A stretch of 64,000 bases of DNA from Paraburkholderia heleia NBRC 101817. Its GTDB lineage: Bacteria; Pseudomonadota; Gammaproteobacteria; Burkholderiales; Burkholderiaceae. Below are positions 17,148-26,673 of the stretch, in pieces. Under the pieces are notes generated by a model. The model was not told the origin of the DNA. It did no database searches and worked only from the letters and a program-made list of their open reading frames with translations. How positions within the stretch are numbered: the stretch's first letter is position 1; every line of letters begins with the position of its first letter. The DNA is taken from assembly GCF_000739775.1 (NCBI RefSeq), contig NZ_BBJH01000032.1:1-64000 (forward strand). Reading direction: 5' to 3'. Both the position numbers and the translations under genes were made by a program.

Positions 17148-17519
17148 ATGCTTCGTTCCCTTGCCGCCCTCCTGATCTTCCAGTGTCTGGGCGAGAGCGT
17201 GTCCTACGTCTTCTCGCTTCCCGTGCCCGGCCCCGTGATCGGCATGCTGCTGCTGTTCGCCTTCGCGTTGATGCGGCCCGCCGCCGTCGAGGCCATCGAG
17301 CCGACCGCGTTCGAATTGCTGCGCCATCTCTCGCTGCTCTTCATTCCGGCGGGCGTGGGCATCATGGTGTCCGCGCAGGCGGTGCGAGGCGAGGCGCTTG
17401 CCGTGATCGCGAGCCTCGTCGTGAGCACGACGCTCGGCATCGCGGTGACAGCGCTGGTCACGCGCGCGCTGCTGCGTCGTCAGCGCCGCAACACGACGGC
17501 CGGGGAGGGCGCATCGTGA
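17148..17519 (+). CDS. lrgA: LrgA/CidA family membrane protein
   Basis: Holin-like membrane protein of 123 residues with four hydrophobic segments, the usual LrgA/CidA size. Family marks are the FQCLGE opening, PVPGPVIGMLLLF near residues 24-36 and HLSLLFIPAGVGIM near 63-76. Paired with LrgB it has been linked to murein hydrolase control, pyruvate uptake and programmed lysis in other bacteria; its role here is unknown. The stop overlaps the lrgB start (GTGA), so the pair is co-translated. It is unrelated to the flanking polysaccharide genes and splits them. Confidence 0.88.
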   Translation: MLRSLAALLIFQCLGESVSYVFSLPVPGPVIGMLLLFAFALMRPAAVEAIEPTAFELLRHLSLLFIPAGVGIMVSAQAVRGEALAVIASLVVSTTLGIAVTALVTRALLRRQRRNTTAGEGAS

Positions 17520-18259
17520 ACAGCCACCTGCCCATCACGAAGCTCGATGCAATCTGGGTCTACCTCGCCGCCACGCCGCTCCTCGGCCTGACCGTCACGC
17601 TCGTCGCCTATCTCATCGCCATCAATATCTACGCGCGAGCGAAGCACAATCCGCTCGCGAACCCGGTGCTAATCGCCGTGGCGCTCGTCGTCGCGGCGCT
17701 CAAGATCACGGATACGCCGTATCGTACGTATTTCGAAGGCGCCCAGTTCGTGCATTTCCTGCTCGGGCCCGCCACGGTTGCGCTCGCACTACCGCTCTAT
17801 CGTCAGTGGGACAAGCTCAAGCGCGGCGCGCTGCCATTGCTCGGCGGCCTTGTCGCAGGCTCGCTCACGGCGATCGTGTCGGCGGTCGGCGTCGCGAAGC
17901 TCTTCGGCGCATCGCATCAGACCATTGCGTCGCTCGCGCCGAAGTCCGTCACCACGCCGATCGCCATGGCCGTTGCCGACAAGATCGGCGGCATCCCGTC
18001 GCTCACCGCTGTGCTCGTGATCTCGACGGGCGTGTTCGGCGCGGTGACCGCGCGCTGGATACTCAACGCGATCCGCGTACGTGAGGCAGAGGTGCGCGGC
18101 TTTGCGATCGGCGTGGCTTCGCATGGCATCGGCACCGCACGTGCGTTTCAGGTGAGCGAGGAGATGGGCGCGTTTTCGGGCCTCGGTATGGGCCTCAATG
18201 GTGTGTTCACGGCTTTCGTCGTACCTGTTTTGCTACCCGTGCTTCTGCGGTGCATGTAG
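17516..18259 (+). CDS. lrgB: LrgB/CidB family membrane protein
   Basis: Polytopic partner of LrgA, 247 residues, with several hydrophobic segments. Family signatures are FLLGPATVALALPLYRQ, the PKSVTTPIAM segment and SHGIGTARAF near the C-terminus. The open frame begins upstream, but the GTG at 17516 overlaps the lrgA TGA by four bases and has GGAGG about nine bases upstream, so it is the sensible start. Together the two likely form a membrane complex of the CidAB/LrgAB type. Confidence 0.9.
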   Translation: MNSHLPITKLDAIWVYLAATPLLGLTVTLVAYLIAINIYARAKHNPLANPVLIAVALVVAALKITDTPYRTYFEGAQFVHFLLGPATVALALPLYRQWDKLKRGALPLLGGLVAGSLTAIVSAVGVAKLFGASHQTIASLAPKSVTTPIAMAVADKIGGIPSLTAVLVISTGVFGAVTARWILNAIRVREAEVRGFAIGVASHGIGTARAFQVSEEMGAFSGLGMGLNGVFTAFVVPVLLPVLLRCM

Positions 18260-18297
18260 GTGGCCCGCACGCCCTCGTTCACCGTCGGGCTTGACGG

Positions 18298-19584
18298 TCA
18301 GCCTTGGGAAGGGGCAGGTTTGGCACCTGTGCGTTCCGCAATCGCAGCAAGAACAGCCAGCACGGTCGCATAAAAAGACACCGTGCTCTTCAGGTCGAAA
18401 GTCTCGACCGTCAGCCCAAACACGAAAAACATCAGGACGAAAGTCAGCCCCATGAGCGCCGTGCGCCGGGTCGTCCTCGATGCGGACTTGAGCTTCGCCG
18501 CGAAAAAGACGGCAGGCACGATGTAGATCGCGAGCAGTGCGAGACCGCCCACAATACCGTAGTTGACCATGTAGGCGAGCAGCTGGTTGTGCACTTCGCC
18601 CTCGCCGAACGCCGCCGCCATGGGGGTGAGCGCCCCTTGGTTCGCCATCGAGGCCATCTTGTCCCGAAACCCGTCGCCGCCGAGGCCTAGCACCGGATGT
18701 TCGGCAATCAGCGTGGCCGCTGCCTCATAAAGCTGCAGACGGATGCCGACCGACGTGTCGCGATGGCCTTGCGTGTATTGCGTCAGGTCGGACGACACGC
18801 TGTTGACGCGGTCGCGCACAGTTCCCGAAAGCCCGTACACGAGCCCGAGCAGCAGCGTGACAACCACCGGCATTAGCACTTTCCAGTGGAGCGGTTTGTT
18901 GCGGCCGACTTCCCACACGATCAGCAAGGCGACGAGCGGAATTGCCGCCCAGCCGCCGCGCGCGCCAGACAACAGCGAAGCCGCGAGCCCTCCGAACAGC
19001 CCCGCGATCTTGAAAGCGCGCCAGAGCGCCGAGTCCTTGCGCCACCAGTTGAGCGCAATCGCCGACAGCACGCCAAGCGCGAGCGCCAGATCGCCAAAAT
19101 GGATCGGATTCAGGAACGCGCTGCCGATGCGGCCGTCGCCCCAATTGCGCGGCATGAAGAGAGCCAGCACGAGTGCGGACAGGGCGCCCAGCGTAAAGGA
19201 GAGGTCTGCCCAGACGAAGACTCGCTGCGGCGCGCGCCGCAGCGCGAGAAAGATCGGGATCGCGAGCAGGAATCGCGATGGCGAATCCCAGGTCCGGAAC
19301 ATGGGATGTCCATGGGAAAGCGTACTGAGCGCCACGGCGGCAACGGGGCCGCAAAGTGCGATGCAAAGCGCGAGCGCGCGACGCTCGAGCGGAGCGTAGC
19401 CATAGGGCGCGCCTGCGGGCCGCGAGCAGAGTGCCGCCAGCGAAATGACGCCCGCCCCGATCGATACGGCGCTCGAAGCGCCTTGCACGAGCATGGCGAT
19501 CGAGGGAAAAGCGAGCAGGAAAGCCGCGGTCAGCCAGTCGCTGGGCGCGGTGCGTCGGGAATCAATCGTAACTGCTGTGGGCAT
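18298..19584 (-). CDS. O-antigen ligase/polymerase-like membrane protein (WaaL or Wzy)
   Basis: Polytopic inner-membrane protein of 428 residues with about eleven or twelve hydrophobic segments and one larger hydrophilic loop (about residues 255-325). That loop contains HRDTSVGIRLQLYEAA and HPVLGLGGDGFRD, which match the Wzy_C/O-antigen ligase domain with its conserved Arg and His region. WaaL moves O-antigen from undecaprenyl pyrophosphate to lipid A-core; Wzy polymerases look alike, and the two cannot be separated here. The frame is open to a TTG at 19626, but ATG 19584 gives a clean N-terminus. A GT2 and a Wzx-like flippase lie upstream on the same strand. Confidence 0.8.
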   Translation of the reverse strand: MPTAVTIDSRRTAPSDWLTAAFLLAFPSIAMLVQGASSAVSIGAGVISLAALCSRPAGAPYGYAPLERRALALCIALCGPVAAVALSTLSHGHPMFRTWDSPSRFLLAIPIFLALRRAPQRVFVWADLSFTLGALSALVLALFMPRNWGDGRIGSAFLNPIHFGDLALALGVLSAIALNWWRKDSALWRAFKIAGLFGGLAASLLSGARGGWAAIPLVALLIVWEVGRNKPLHWKVLMPVVVTLLLGLVYGLSGTVRDRVNSVSSDLTQYTQGHRDTSVGIRLQLYEAAATLIAEHPVLGLGGDGFRDKMASMANQGALTPMAAAFGEGEVHNQLLAYMVNYGIVGGLALLAIYIVPAVFFAAKLKSASRTTRRTALMGLTFVLMFFVFGLTVETFDLKSTVSFYATVLAVLAAIAERTGAKPAPSQG

Positions 19585-19912
19585 CGCTACACTGCTCTTG
19601 TCGGGAAAGGGGGCTGGTTTCACCAAGCCCTCGCGTTATGTCATCTGCGCAGCTTTGCTGATGAGGCGTGTGACGCGAAACCCGATATTGTACGCACACA
19701 ATCTCCTCACTCGCATCTGCGCCTGCGCCTGCGCCAGGAAATCCACTCGGGGTCCCTTTTTATTTTGGGTTCAGTTAACAACCGCGTCAGCGGTCGAGAA
19801 CATCTTTCGTCCTACAAAAATCGACAGCAAACACGAAAGCGCGCGAGGAGCGCGTGCACATCGTAGCTGATGCGGCCCCCTACCGGAATCGGCGTCGCGC
19901 CGACGGTGAGGC
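19585..19912. other. Non-coding spacer between the ligase-like gene and the GT2 gene
   Basis: A gap of 328 bases on the minus-strand side. It contains three direct copies of CTGCGC at 19717-19734 and an AT-rich stretch near 19750-19810 that may hold the ligase promoter. The frame from the ligase start is open back to 19626. Nothing else is recognisable. Confidence 0.4.
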
Positions 19913-20755
19913 TCATTTCGTGCCGCTAGCGAACAAAGCCCGCTTCATCTTGTGCAAGGTGCGATACGGCGTCACGAAGTGCAGCAGGCTCTTCGCCACG
20001 CCGGCCCAATCGCGCCAGTTCATCACATTCAGATAGCGCAATTGCAGGCGCAGCGTAGAAACGATCTGCCGCCGCCGCCTGGTCGCGCTAATGCCGCTTT
20101 CGTTCAGTTCGTAGTACAGCCCGAGTTCCGGCAGATTCGCGCACTCGTAGCGCTCCATCAGTCGCAGGAACAGGTCGAGATCCTCGGCGGCCGGATATTT
20201 CACGCGATAGTTGCCCACAGCGAGCACGGCATCGACACGCAGCATCACCGAAGGATGCACGAGCGGCGAGCGCAGGAGGCGCGTGCGGCGCAGCGCGCGT
20301 GCATCGGCGCTCGGGCGCAGCATGAAAAGCGGCTCACCCGCCCGATTGACCACCTGAGTCCACGTGCCGAGCGCAGCGAGCGCAGGCTCCGCTTCCATGC
20401 GCGAGCGCTGCTTCGCGAGGCGCTGTGGGGCGGCAAGATCACCCGCATCGATGCGCGCCGCATAGCGAAAACCGCGCGCGGCAAGCGCTTCGACGCCCGC
20501 CTGCAACGCGCGCTCGATGCCGCCGTTCTTCGGCATGCGCAAGACTTCCACACGCATGCCCGGCACCTCGGGCGAGACGATGGGCGGCGTGCTGCCGTCG
20601 TCGATGACGACCGCGTAAATGGTTGCGTCCTCATCGAACGAGGCGAGCGTGCGCGCGACGTCGTCCTGGCCGTTGTACGCGGGCATGAGCACGGCGACGT
20701 CGGCGAGCGTGCCTTCGCGTGCGTCGCTCGCTGGGAGCGCGGCGGAATTCATCAT
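19913..20755 (-). CDS. GT2 glycosyltransferase
   Basis: Cytosolic family 2 glycosyltransferase of 280 residues. It has the VLMPAYNGQ opening, VIDDGST near residues 50-56 and RIDAGDLA as the DXD-like metal region near 95-102. The frame extends upstream, but ATG 20755 overlaps the stop of the flippase gene by four bases (ATGA), giving translational coupling. It probably adds one sugar of a repeat unit that the adjacent Wzx-like protein exports. The donor cannot be told. Confidence 0.85.
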   Translation of the reverse strand: MMNSAALPASDAREGTLADVAVLMPAYNGQDDVARTLASFDEDATIYAVVIDDGSTPPIVSPEVPGMRVEVLRMPKNGGIERALQAGVEALAARGFRYAARIDAGDLAAPQRLAKQRSRMEAEPALAALGTWTQVVNRAGEPLFMLRPSADARALRRTRLLRSPLVHPSVMLRVDAVLAVGNYRVKYPAAEDLDLFLRLMERYECANLPELGLYYELNESGISATRRRRQIVSTLRLQLRYLNVMNWRDWAGVAKSLLHFVTPYRTLHKMKRALFASGTK

Positions 20756-22014
20756 GAAACGAGCTTGAAGCGGATGTAGTAGAGATTCACGCAGGCCGCC
20801 GCGAGATAACCCGCCGCGAGGCCGCATAGCGCGCCGTACGAGCCCAGTCGCGGAATCGCGACGAGATTCACGGCGAACGCCACCGCGAGCGCGAGCAGCC
20901 ATTTCGCCAGCAGCACGAATTTCGCCTGATATTTGAGCACGACGAGGTTGCCGATGGCCTCAAGCCCAGCCGGCACCGAAAGCCACACGGCCCAGCGGAA
21001 GATGCCGATCGCGCCTTCGTAGTCCGGCCCGAACACGCGGCCGATGATAAAGCCCGCGAGCGCGTCGAGCACGAGCGCGCCGGCCACCATCAGCACCGCG
21101 GTCATCGCGAAGAGACGCAGGAGATTGCGACGCAATTGGGCGGTCTGCTGCACGCGGTAGACGAAGGCGGGCGCGATCGTCTGCGAGAGCATGAGCGCGA
21201 GCGTGATCCAGTTCTCGTTGAGCTGCTGTGCAGCCGAGTAACGGCCGAGATCGGCGAACGAGATCGTGCGCTCGAGCATCAGGCGGTCGAGTTTCAGGAA
21301 CAGGTACATGCAGATGAGCCCGAGCCAGAACACCGTGCCCGCGCTCGCGAAATGCCTGAAAAGCGAGCGGTCCACGTGCCAGCCGAGCTTGCCGCCGTGG
21401 CGGCGTCGGAAGTAGAGCACGAGCGCCGCGCCGATCGCCGCCGATTCGAGCGCCCAGAGCCAGCCGAAGGTGGCGGGCGCGAAAGCCGCGCGCGCAAGCA
21501 GATACACGAGCAGCGCCTTGATCACGGCGGTCGTCATGCTCGCGAGCAATTGCGGCTTGCTGTACGTCATGCTCTGCAGCCACGCGTTGATCACGCCCAC
21601 GAACGGCTCGCGAAAGAGCATCGTTACCGCGAGCCCGGCGAGCATGGCGCCGACCATCGGGTCGGTCACGCCGAGCGCAATGCCGGCCCACGTGAGAAGC
21701 AGCGCCGCCGCCGAAACGCCGATGCGTAGCGCGAACGCGCTCCCGAGCACGGTGCCGAGCTGTTCCGGCGGCCGGTTGACGATCGTGGGCACGAGGATCT
21801 CGGCGCCGCAGACCCAGGTCACGGGCGCGAGCACGAGCAAAAGCGTGTTGGCGTACTGCCACTTGCCGAATACGTCAGGGCCGAAATAGCGCGCGAGCAC
21901 GCCGCTGATGACGATGGCCACCGCGATCTGCGTCACGCGCTCGAGCCCGAGCCACACGATGTTTGCGAACGCACGGGCGACGTCGGGGTTCCCGAAGCGC
22001 TTGAGGCTCAGCAT
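20752..22014 (-). CDS. wzx: Wzx-type polysaccharide flippase
   Basis: Polytopic membrane protein of 420 residues with about twelve hydrophobic segments, in the MOP/polysaccharide transporter superfamily. It starts with a short cytosolic end, then RFGNPDVARAFANIVWLGLERV, and contains YFGPDVFGKWQYA, the usual first loop of Wzx proteins. It should flip undecaprenyl-pyrophosphate-linked repeat units to the periplasm. It is translationally coupled to the following GT2 gene and close to a ligase/polymerase-like gene, so these three form a Wzx/Wzy-type module. Confidence 0.85.
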   Translation of the reverse strand: MLSLKRFGNPDVARAFANIVWLGLERVTQIAVAIVISGVLARYFGPDVFGKWQYANTLLLVLAPVTWVCGAEILVPTIVNRPPEQLGTVLGSAFALRIGVSAAALLLTWAGIALGVTDPMVGAMLAGLAVTMLFREPFVGVINAWLQSMTYSKPQLLASMTTAVIKALLVYLLARAAFAPATFGWLWALESAAIGAALVLYFRRRHGGKLGWHVDRSLFRHFASAGTVFWLGLICMYLFLKLDRLMLERTISFADLGRYSAAQQLNENWITLALMLSQTIAPAFVYRVQQTAQLRRNLLRLFAMTAVLMVAGALVLDALAGFIIGRVFGPDYEGAIGIFRWAVWLSVPAGLEAIGNLVVLKYQAKFVLLAKWLLALAVAFAVNLVAIPRLGSYGALCGLAAGYLAAACVNLYYIRFKLVS

Positions 22015-22262
22015 CGTGCCTCGCCACGGCGGGAGGCGCTAAAAAAGGGGCGGGCACGCGGCATGCGCGATCTCGGCGCCTTTTTTGACGAATATTTTGG
22101 CGATAAAAGGAAACGGTGAAGCATTAAAATGGGTGCATACCACTGCCGAAAAACGGCAATTATAGTTTGTAACGGATCCCACTTTTCGTAACGCAGGAGG
22201 CTTACAGTTGCCTGTCTGTGTTACGAATAGACCCGAATCCCCATCAGGACGTGAGCCTCAAC

Positions 22263-23657
22263 ATGATTTCCAAATCGATTTTCAAGGCGTATGACATCCG
22301 CGGCGTGATCGGCAAGACGCTCGACACCGACACCGCACGCGCCATCGGCCGTGCCTTCGGCAGCGAAGTGCGTGCGCAGGGCGGCGACGCCGTGGTGATC
22401 GCGCGCGACGGCCGGCTCTCGGGTCCCGATCTCTCGCGTGCGCTGGCCGACGGCCTGTGCGAAGCCGGCGTGGACGTGGTCGACGTCGGCATGGTGCCCA
22501 CGCCCGTGGGCTACTTCGCCGCAAGCGTGCCGCTCAAGCTGGTGGGCGGCGAGCGCAACGTGGACTCGTGCATCGTCGTGACGGGCAGCCACAATCCGCC
22601 TGACTACAACGGCTTCAAGATGGTCCTGCGCGGCAAGGCGATTTACGGCGACCAGATCCTCGCGCTGTACGACCGTATCGTCGCGGACCGCTTCGACGCG
22701 GGCGAGGGCAGCTACACGAAGTACGACATCGCCGACGCCTATGTCGATCGCATTCTGGGCGACGTGAAGCTCGCGCGCCCGATGAAGCTCGTGGTCGATA
22801 CCGGCAACGGAGTGGCGGGCGACCTGGCGCCGCGTCTCTTTAAGGCGATGGGCTGCGAGCTGGTCGAACTCTTCACCGAGGTGGACGGCAATTTCCCGAA
22901 CCACCATCCGGACCCGGCGCACCCCGAGAACCTGCAGGACGTGATCCGGGCGCTGAAGGAAACGGATGCGGAGATCGGCTTCGCGTTCGACGGCGACGGC
23001 GACCGCCTGGGCGTCGTGACCAAGGACGGCCAGATCATCTACCCCGATCGCCAGCTCATGCTGTTCGCCGAGGAAGTGCTTTCGCGCAACCCGGGCAAGC
23101 AGATCATCTACGACGTGAAGTGCACGCGCAATCTCGCGAAGTGGGTGAAGGAAAAGGGCGGCGAGCCGCTCATGTGGAAGACCGGCCACTCGCTCGTGAA
23201 GGCGAAGCTGCGCGAAACCGGCGCGCCGCTCGCGGGTGAAATGAGCGGCCACGTGTTCTTCAAGGACCGCTGGTACGGCTTCGACGACGGCCTGTACACG
23301 GGCGCGCGCCTGCTCGAAATCCTCTCGCGCGTGGCCGATCCGAGCAAGCTGCTCAACGACCTGCCGAACTCGCACGCTACGCCCGAGCTGCAGCTGAAGC
23401 TCGAGGAGGGCGAGAACTTCGAACTGATCGGCAAGCTGCAGAAGAACGCGAAGTTCACGGGCGCCGACGAGGTCATCACCATCGACGGTCTGCGCGTGGA
23501 ATACCCGGACGGCTTTGGCCTTGCCCGCTCGTCGAACACCACGCCCGTGGTCGTGATGCGCTTCGAGGCCGACAACGATGCCGCGCTCGCGCGCATCCAG
23601 GCGGACTTCAAGCGCGTGATTCTTGCCGAGAAGCCGGACGCGAAGCTGCCGTTCTGA
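22263..23657 (+). CDS. manB: Phosphomannomutase / phosphoglucomutase
   Basis: Alpha-D-phosphohexomutase of 464 residues (AlgC/ManB type), converting mannose-6-phosphate to mannose-1-phosphate, and usually also the glucose forms. It has the FKAYDIRG opening, the phosphoserine loop TGSHNPPDYNGFK near residues 100-112, the metal loop FDGDGDRLG near 242-250, and the sugar loop GEMSGHVFF near 325-333. The frame opens at GTG 22218, but ATG 22263 gives the standard N-terminus. A short hairpin, TGCCG/CGGCA at 22144-22158, lies in the leader. With manC it supplies GDP-mannose. A rho-independent terminator follows. A decayed copy of its C-terminus lies at 26615. Confidence 0.94.
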   Translation: MISKSIFKAYDIRGVIGKTLDTDTARAIGRAFGSEVRAQGGDAVVIARDGRLSGPDLSRALADGLCEAGVDVVDVGMVPTPVGYFAASVPLKLVGGERNVDSCIVVTGSHNPPDYNGFKMVLRGKAIYGDQILALYDRIVADRFDAGEGSYTKYDIADAYVDRILGDVKLARPMKLVVDTGNGVAGDLAPRLFKAMGCELVELFTEVDGNFPNHHPDPAHPENLQDVIRALKETDAEIGFAFDGDGDRLGVVTKDGQIIYPDRQLMLFAEEVLSRNPGKQIIYDVKCTRNLAKWVKEKGGEPLMWKTGHSLVKAKLRETGAPLAGEMSGHVFFKDRWYGFDDGLYTGARLLEILSRVADPSKLLNDLPNSHATPELQLKLEEGENFELIGKLQKNAKFTGADEVITIDGLRVEYPDGFGLARSSNTTPVVVMRFEADNDAALARIQADFKRVILAEKPDAKLPF

Positions 23658-23711
23658 GGCTTCCGTATGGCTTGACGCCGTTCTGACGCGGACTTCGAAG
23701 TCAAAGCAAAT

Positions 23712-23752
23712 GCGGCGCCGCGCGGTTCTACCGCCCGGCGCCGCTGCGTTTT
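23712..23752 (+). terminator. Intrinsic terminator after manB
   Basis: GCGGCGCC (23712-23719) pairs with GGCGCCGC (23737-23744), enclosing an inner GCGGT-TCT-ACCGC stem (23722-23734), and TGCGTTTT follows. It separates manB from the convergent GT87 gene. Confidence 0.75.
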
Positions 23753-23866
23753 CCGCTCCGGCGCGTCTTCGCGCCTGCCGTCAACTCAAGAGCGGTGATG
23801 GTTTGTATCGTGATCATCGGAGGACTGCTTGCTGCACGAGGCGCTGCGATGCCACAGCTTACCGCA

Positions 23867-25120
23867 TTACCTGGTGCGGGCAGGCAGTCCTGTTGCATGA
23901 CGAGGCTCTACGCGGGCTTCCTGAAAGAAGCGACGGGCGATGAGCACCATCAAGGCGATCAGTACGATGACTGCCCATCGGCTCTTGAATGGCATGAACC
24001 ACGTTATCAGTGACGCGAGAGGGGCGAGCCATGCAAGCACTATAATGACATGCTCGACGCGTGTGGCTCTCAGCGATTTCTTCGAGTCCGCAGCGAGATA
24101 GAGAATGGGCAAGAGGAGCCACGCTAGATCGTAGTACAGCAAGTAAGTCGGTATCAGCAATGCTGTCGTAGCGGCTGCCGCATTGGCCAGCGATGAGTGC
24201 GGCTTTCGGCGCCATAGCAAGATCGTGAACGCTAGGGAGCCCAAGGCAACAACTGCGTGAAGCGTGTATGCGATGCCGATGCCGCCCCCTAAATGACGCA
24301 CGATAACGAAGACGGTGGGCATAGCGTCCCAGAGGTCGGCCCAGTTATTTTGAACTGCTGAGTTGAACTGCGTGGCCATCTCGAAGAAGCGAATCCATAG
24401 CGGTATCCCGAAGATGATTTCACTCACGAGGCAGAGAAATGCCGCCGTCAACGCCGCCGCAGAAAGTGCCTTGAAGTTTCGACCGAACAAAAAGAGCAGG
24501 GGGAAGATGGGCGCGAGTTGCGGCTTGATGACAAGAAGTCCAGCACACACGCCGGCCGCAACCGGCTGTTTCTCGAGCAACCCCAGCGTGCCGGCAGCGA
24601 GCGCGAGGGTGATCAGCGAGTTCTGTCCATGTATGGCGGCAACCCAAATTCCGGGAAACGCAATGATGGTTGACCACGGCAGCGGACTGGATTTCATCAA
24701 TGGCGCGCACGCGAACAGACAGCATGAGATGCTTGCGCAGCAGAACAGCGCATACGCGGCAGGGTACGGAAGTATCGCGAGCGGAAAGATGAGCAGCTGA
24801 AAAGGCGGCGGGTAGACCCAAAGGGCGCAAGCACATTCCACCCCGGTTCCCTGAAGCAGAGTATTCTCGGCTGCGCACAGGAGATCCGGGTTGAATGCAG
24901 CAATGGCCCCTTGGTGTATGGAAATAAGAGAGGCACTCCAGAATACACGGAAGTCAATGCCAGGGGGTGGCACGTAGCGTGTGTGGAACAACCAGCACGA
25001 CGTGACCCAGACCGCGATCACACCGATTTGGCCTACAAGTAATGCGCTGCTGTACACGGCGATTCTTTCCCGTGTGAAGAACGCCGTTCGTTGAATCTCC
25101 TGCCCAACAATGGCCTTCAA
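23867..25120 (-). CDS. GT87 (DUF2029-type) membrane glycosyltransferase, copy 1
   Basis: Polytopic membrane protein of 417 residues, GT-C fold. GT87 enzymes move a sugar, often mannose, from polyprenyl phosphate on the outer face of the inner membrane. The first outer loop carries DFRVFWSAS (about residues 59-67), whose Asp is the likely catalytic or metal residue. WVYPPPFQ, FPGIWVAAIHGQNSLIT, KPQLAPIFPL and YDLAWLLLP follow in the same order as in four neighbouring paralogues. The start appears to be TTG at 25120 with GGGGC upstream; no ATG is available near the N-terminus. It is convergent with manB and divergent from copy 2 across a 290-base spacer. GC looks lower than in manB. The acceptor is unknown. 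Confidence 0.78.
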   Translation of the reverse strand: MKAIVGQEIQRTAFFTRERIAVYSSALLVGQIGVIAVWVTSCWLFHTRYVPPPGIDFRVFWSASLISIHQGAIAAFNPDLLCAAENTLLQGTGVECACALWVYPPPFQLLIFPLAILPYPAAYALFCCASISCCLFACAPLMKSSPLPWSTIIAFPGIWVAAIHGQNSLITLALAAGTLGLLEKQPVAAGVCAGLLVIKPQLAPIFPLLFLFGRNFKALSAAALTAAFLCLVSEIIFGIPLWIRFFEMATQFNSAVQNNWADLWDAMPTVFVIVRHLGGGIGIAYTLHAVVALGSLAFTILLWRRKPHSSLANAAAATTALLIPTYLLYYDLAWLLLPILYLAADSKKSLRATRVEHVIIVLAWLAPLASLITWFMPFKSRWAVIVLIALMVLIARRFFQEARVEPRHATGLPARTR

Positions 25121-25410
25121 GACGAGCCCCGATCAAGATGTTATGGCGATTTTCCCGCCTGAACATTCTGGGGGGATAGAGCGAAACGAAACGTGTGCCA
25201 GCGGACACCGAATTAACAGTTGAGCGATCACCCATCGAAGCGGATGGCTCCTTTCTCACATGGGATCCCCAAAAAAGAAGAAGCAGACCAGCAGGCGGCT
25301 GCTAACTCAACCTCCATTTGGGCGTGGGCTGTCACACATCCGATTCGTCAGACCAGGTCGACAATGCTGGCTCCGGACAATCCCATATCTCCATTCAACT
25401 GGAGGTCTTC

Positions 25411-26673
25411 ATGGCAACAGCCGTCGAGCAGCCGGGAGCGCTCCAAAGCGTTTCAGGCTTTCTGTCTCGTGAAAGACTTGTGATTTACAGCGGTGCCATT
25501 CTTGCCATGCAGTTGATCCAGCTAGGCATATGGGCGTTCGCAAGCTGGGTTCTTCATCTTCGGACTGTGCCCCCACTTGGCCTGGATTTCAGGGTCTTCT
25601 GGAGCGCCTCCTTCGTCTCTCTGCATAGCGGCATGATCTCGGCTTTCAATCCGGACTTGATGGCAGCAGTTGAGGCCCATCTGTACGACGGGACGAACTT
25701 TGCCGATGCCGGTCATTTCGCGCCATGGGTCTACCCGCCGCCCTTCCATGCACTCATCCTCCCGCTCGCGCTGCTGCCATACGCGATTTCCTACACCGTC
25801 TACTGCTTTATGTGTATAGCAATGGTGCTGTTCGCATGCCGGTCGGCAATGGCGTCAAAGGCGTTGCCGTGGATTACCGTCATCGCCTTCCCTGGAATAT
25901 GGGTGGCCACAATTCATGGCCAGAATTCATTGATTACCCTCTCCCTCGCAGCTATATCACTCGCGCAAATCAAGCCTCGCCCGGTGCTTGCGGGGGTGTG
26001 TGCCGGCGCGCTGCTCGCGGTCAAACCGCAGCTTGGGCTGCTCTTGCCACTTTTCTTCCTGTGTGCTCGCCAATTCCGGGCAGTTGCGGCTGCCGCAGCG
26101 ACAGTCGCCATCATTTGCAGCGCCAGCGCGTTCGCATTCGGCCTTCCGCTCTGGGGACAATTTTTCGGGACGCTGTCATGGTTCAACAGTGCGATCCTTA
26201 CGCATAACTACGCAGACCTGTGGCGCGCGATGCCGACCATCTACGCCATCGCTCGCTCTCTCGGAGCGAATCTGCACAGCGCCTACGCGATGCACCTCAT
26301 TCTTGCGGGTCCGCTCGTGGTAGCCACCGCGATCTTGTGGAGCAAACAGCCTGGATCACGTCTGAGCTCCGCAGCCGCCATTGTCGCGACACTCACGGCA
26401 ACTCCGTACTTGATCCAGTACGACCTCGTCTGGCTGCTGTTGCCGGTCCTGTATCTCTGTGAGGATTTTCAGAGGACCGGGCATCGGAGCCTCTGGGAAT
26501 CGACGGTCGTTGCACTCGCATGGTTCCTTCCGATCCCGGCCTTTCTTGGGATCCTTATGGGCCGCACGGAGTGGGGTGGCGTCCTGTTACCCGTGTTGCT
26601 TCTGACTATCTTGACTCGCGCATTCGTCGAGCACCAAGCTCGTGACGGTGGTGTGCTTCGAGCCGGACAATGA
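25411..26673 (+). CDS. GT87 membrane glycosyltransferase, copy 2
   Basis: GT-C protein of 420 residues and the closest relative of copy 1: LDFRVFWSAS, SAFNPDLM, WVYPPPFH, FPGIWVATIHGQNSLIT and KPQLGLLLPL line up in the same order. About ten to twelve membrane segments. The frame opens at 25318, but ATG 25411 has GGAGG five bases upstream and matches the N-termini of the paralogues. Oddly, the last 19 or so codons (from 26615) run out of frame over sequence matching the C-terminus of manB, so the native 3' end of this gene seems replaced. It likely still folds, since only the cytosolic tail is affected. The sugar and acceptor are unknown. Confidence 0.78.
   Translation: MATAVEQPGALQSVSGFLSRERLVIYSGAILAMQLIQLGIWAFASWVLHLRTVPPLGLDFRVFWSASFVSLHSGMISAFNPDLMAAVEAHLYDGTNFADAGHFAPWVYPPPFHALILPLALLPYAISYTVYCFMCIAMVLFACRSAMASKALPWITVIAFPGIWVATIHGQNSLITLSLAAISLAQIKPRPVLAGVCAGALLAVKPQLGLLLPLFFLCARQFRAVAAAAATVAIICSASAFAFGLPLWGQFFGTLSWFNSAILTHNYADLWRAMPTIYAIARSLGANLHSAYAMHLILAGPLVVATAILWSKQPGSRLSSAAAIVATLTATPYLIQYDLVWLLLPVLYLCEDFQRTGHRSLWESTVVALAWFLPIPAFLGILMGRTEWGGVLLPVLLLTILTRAFVEHQARDGGVLRAGQ

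Noticed and set aside
17102-17515. Extended LrgB frame upstream of 17516
   Set aside because: It overlaps the whole lrgA gene in another frame and is Arg/His-rich; the GTG overlapping the lrgA stop is the proper start.
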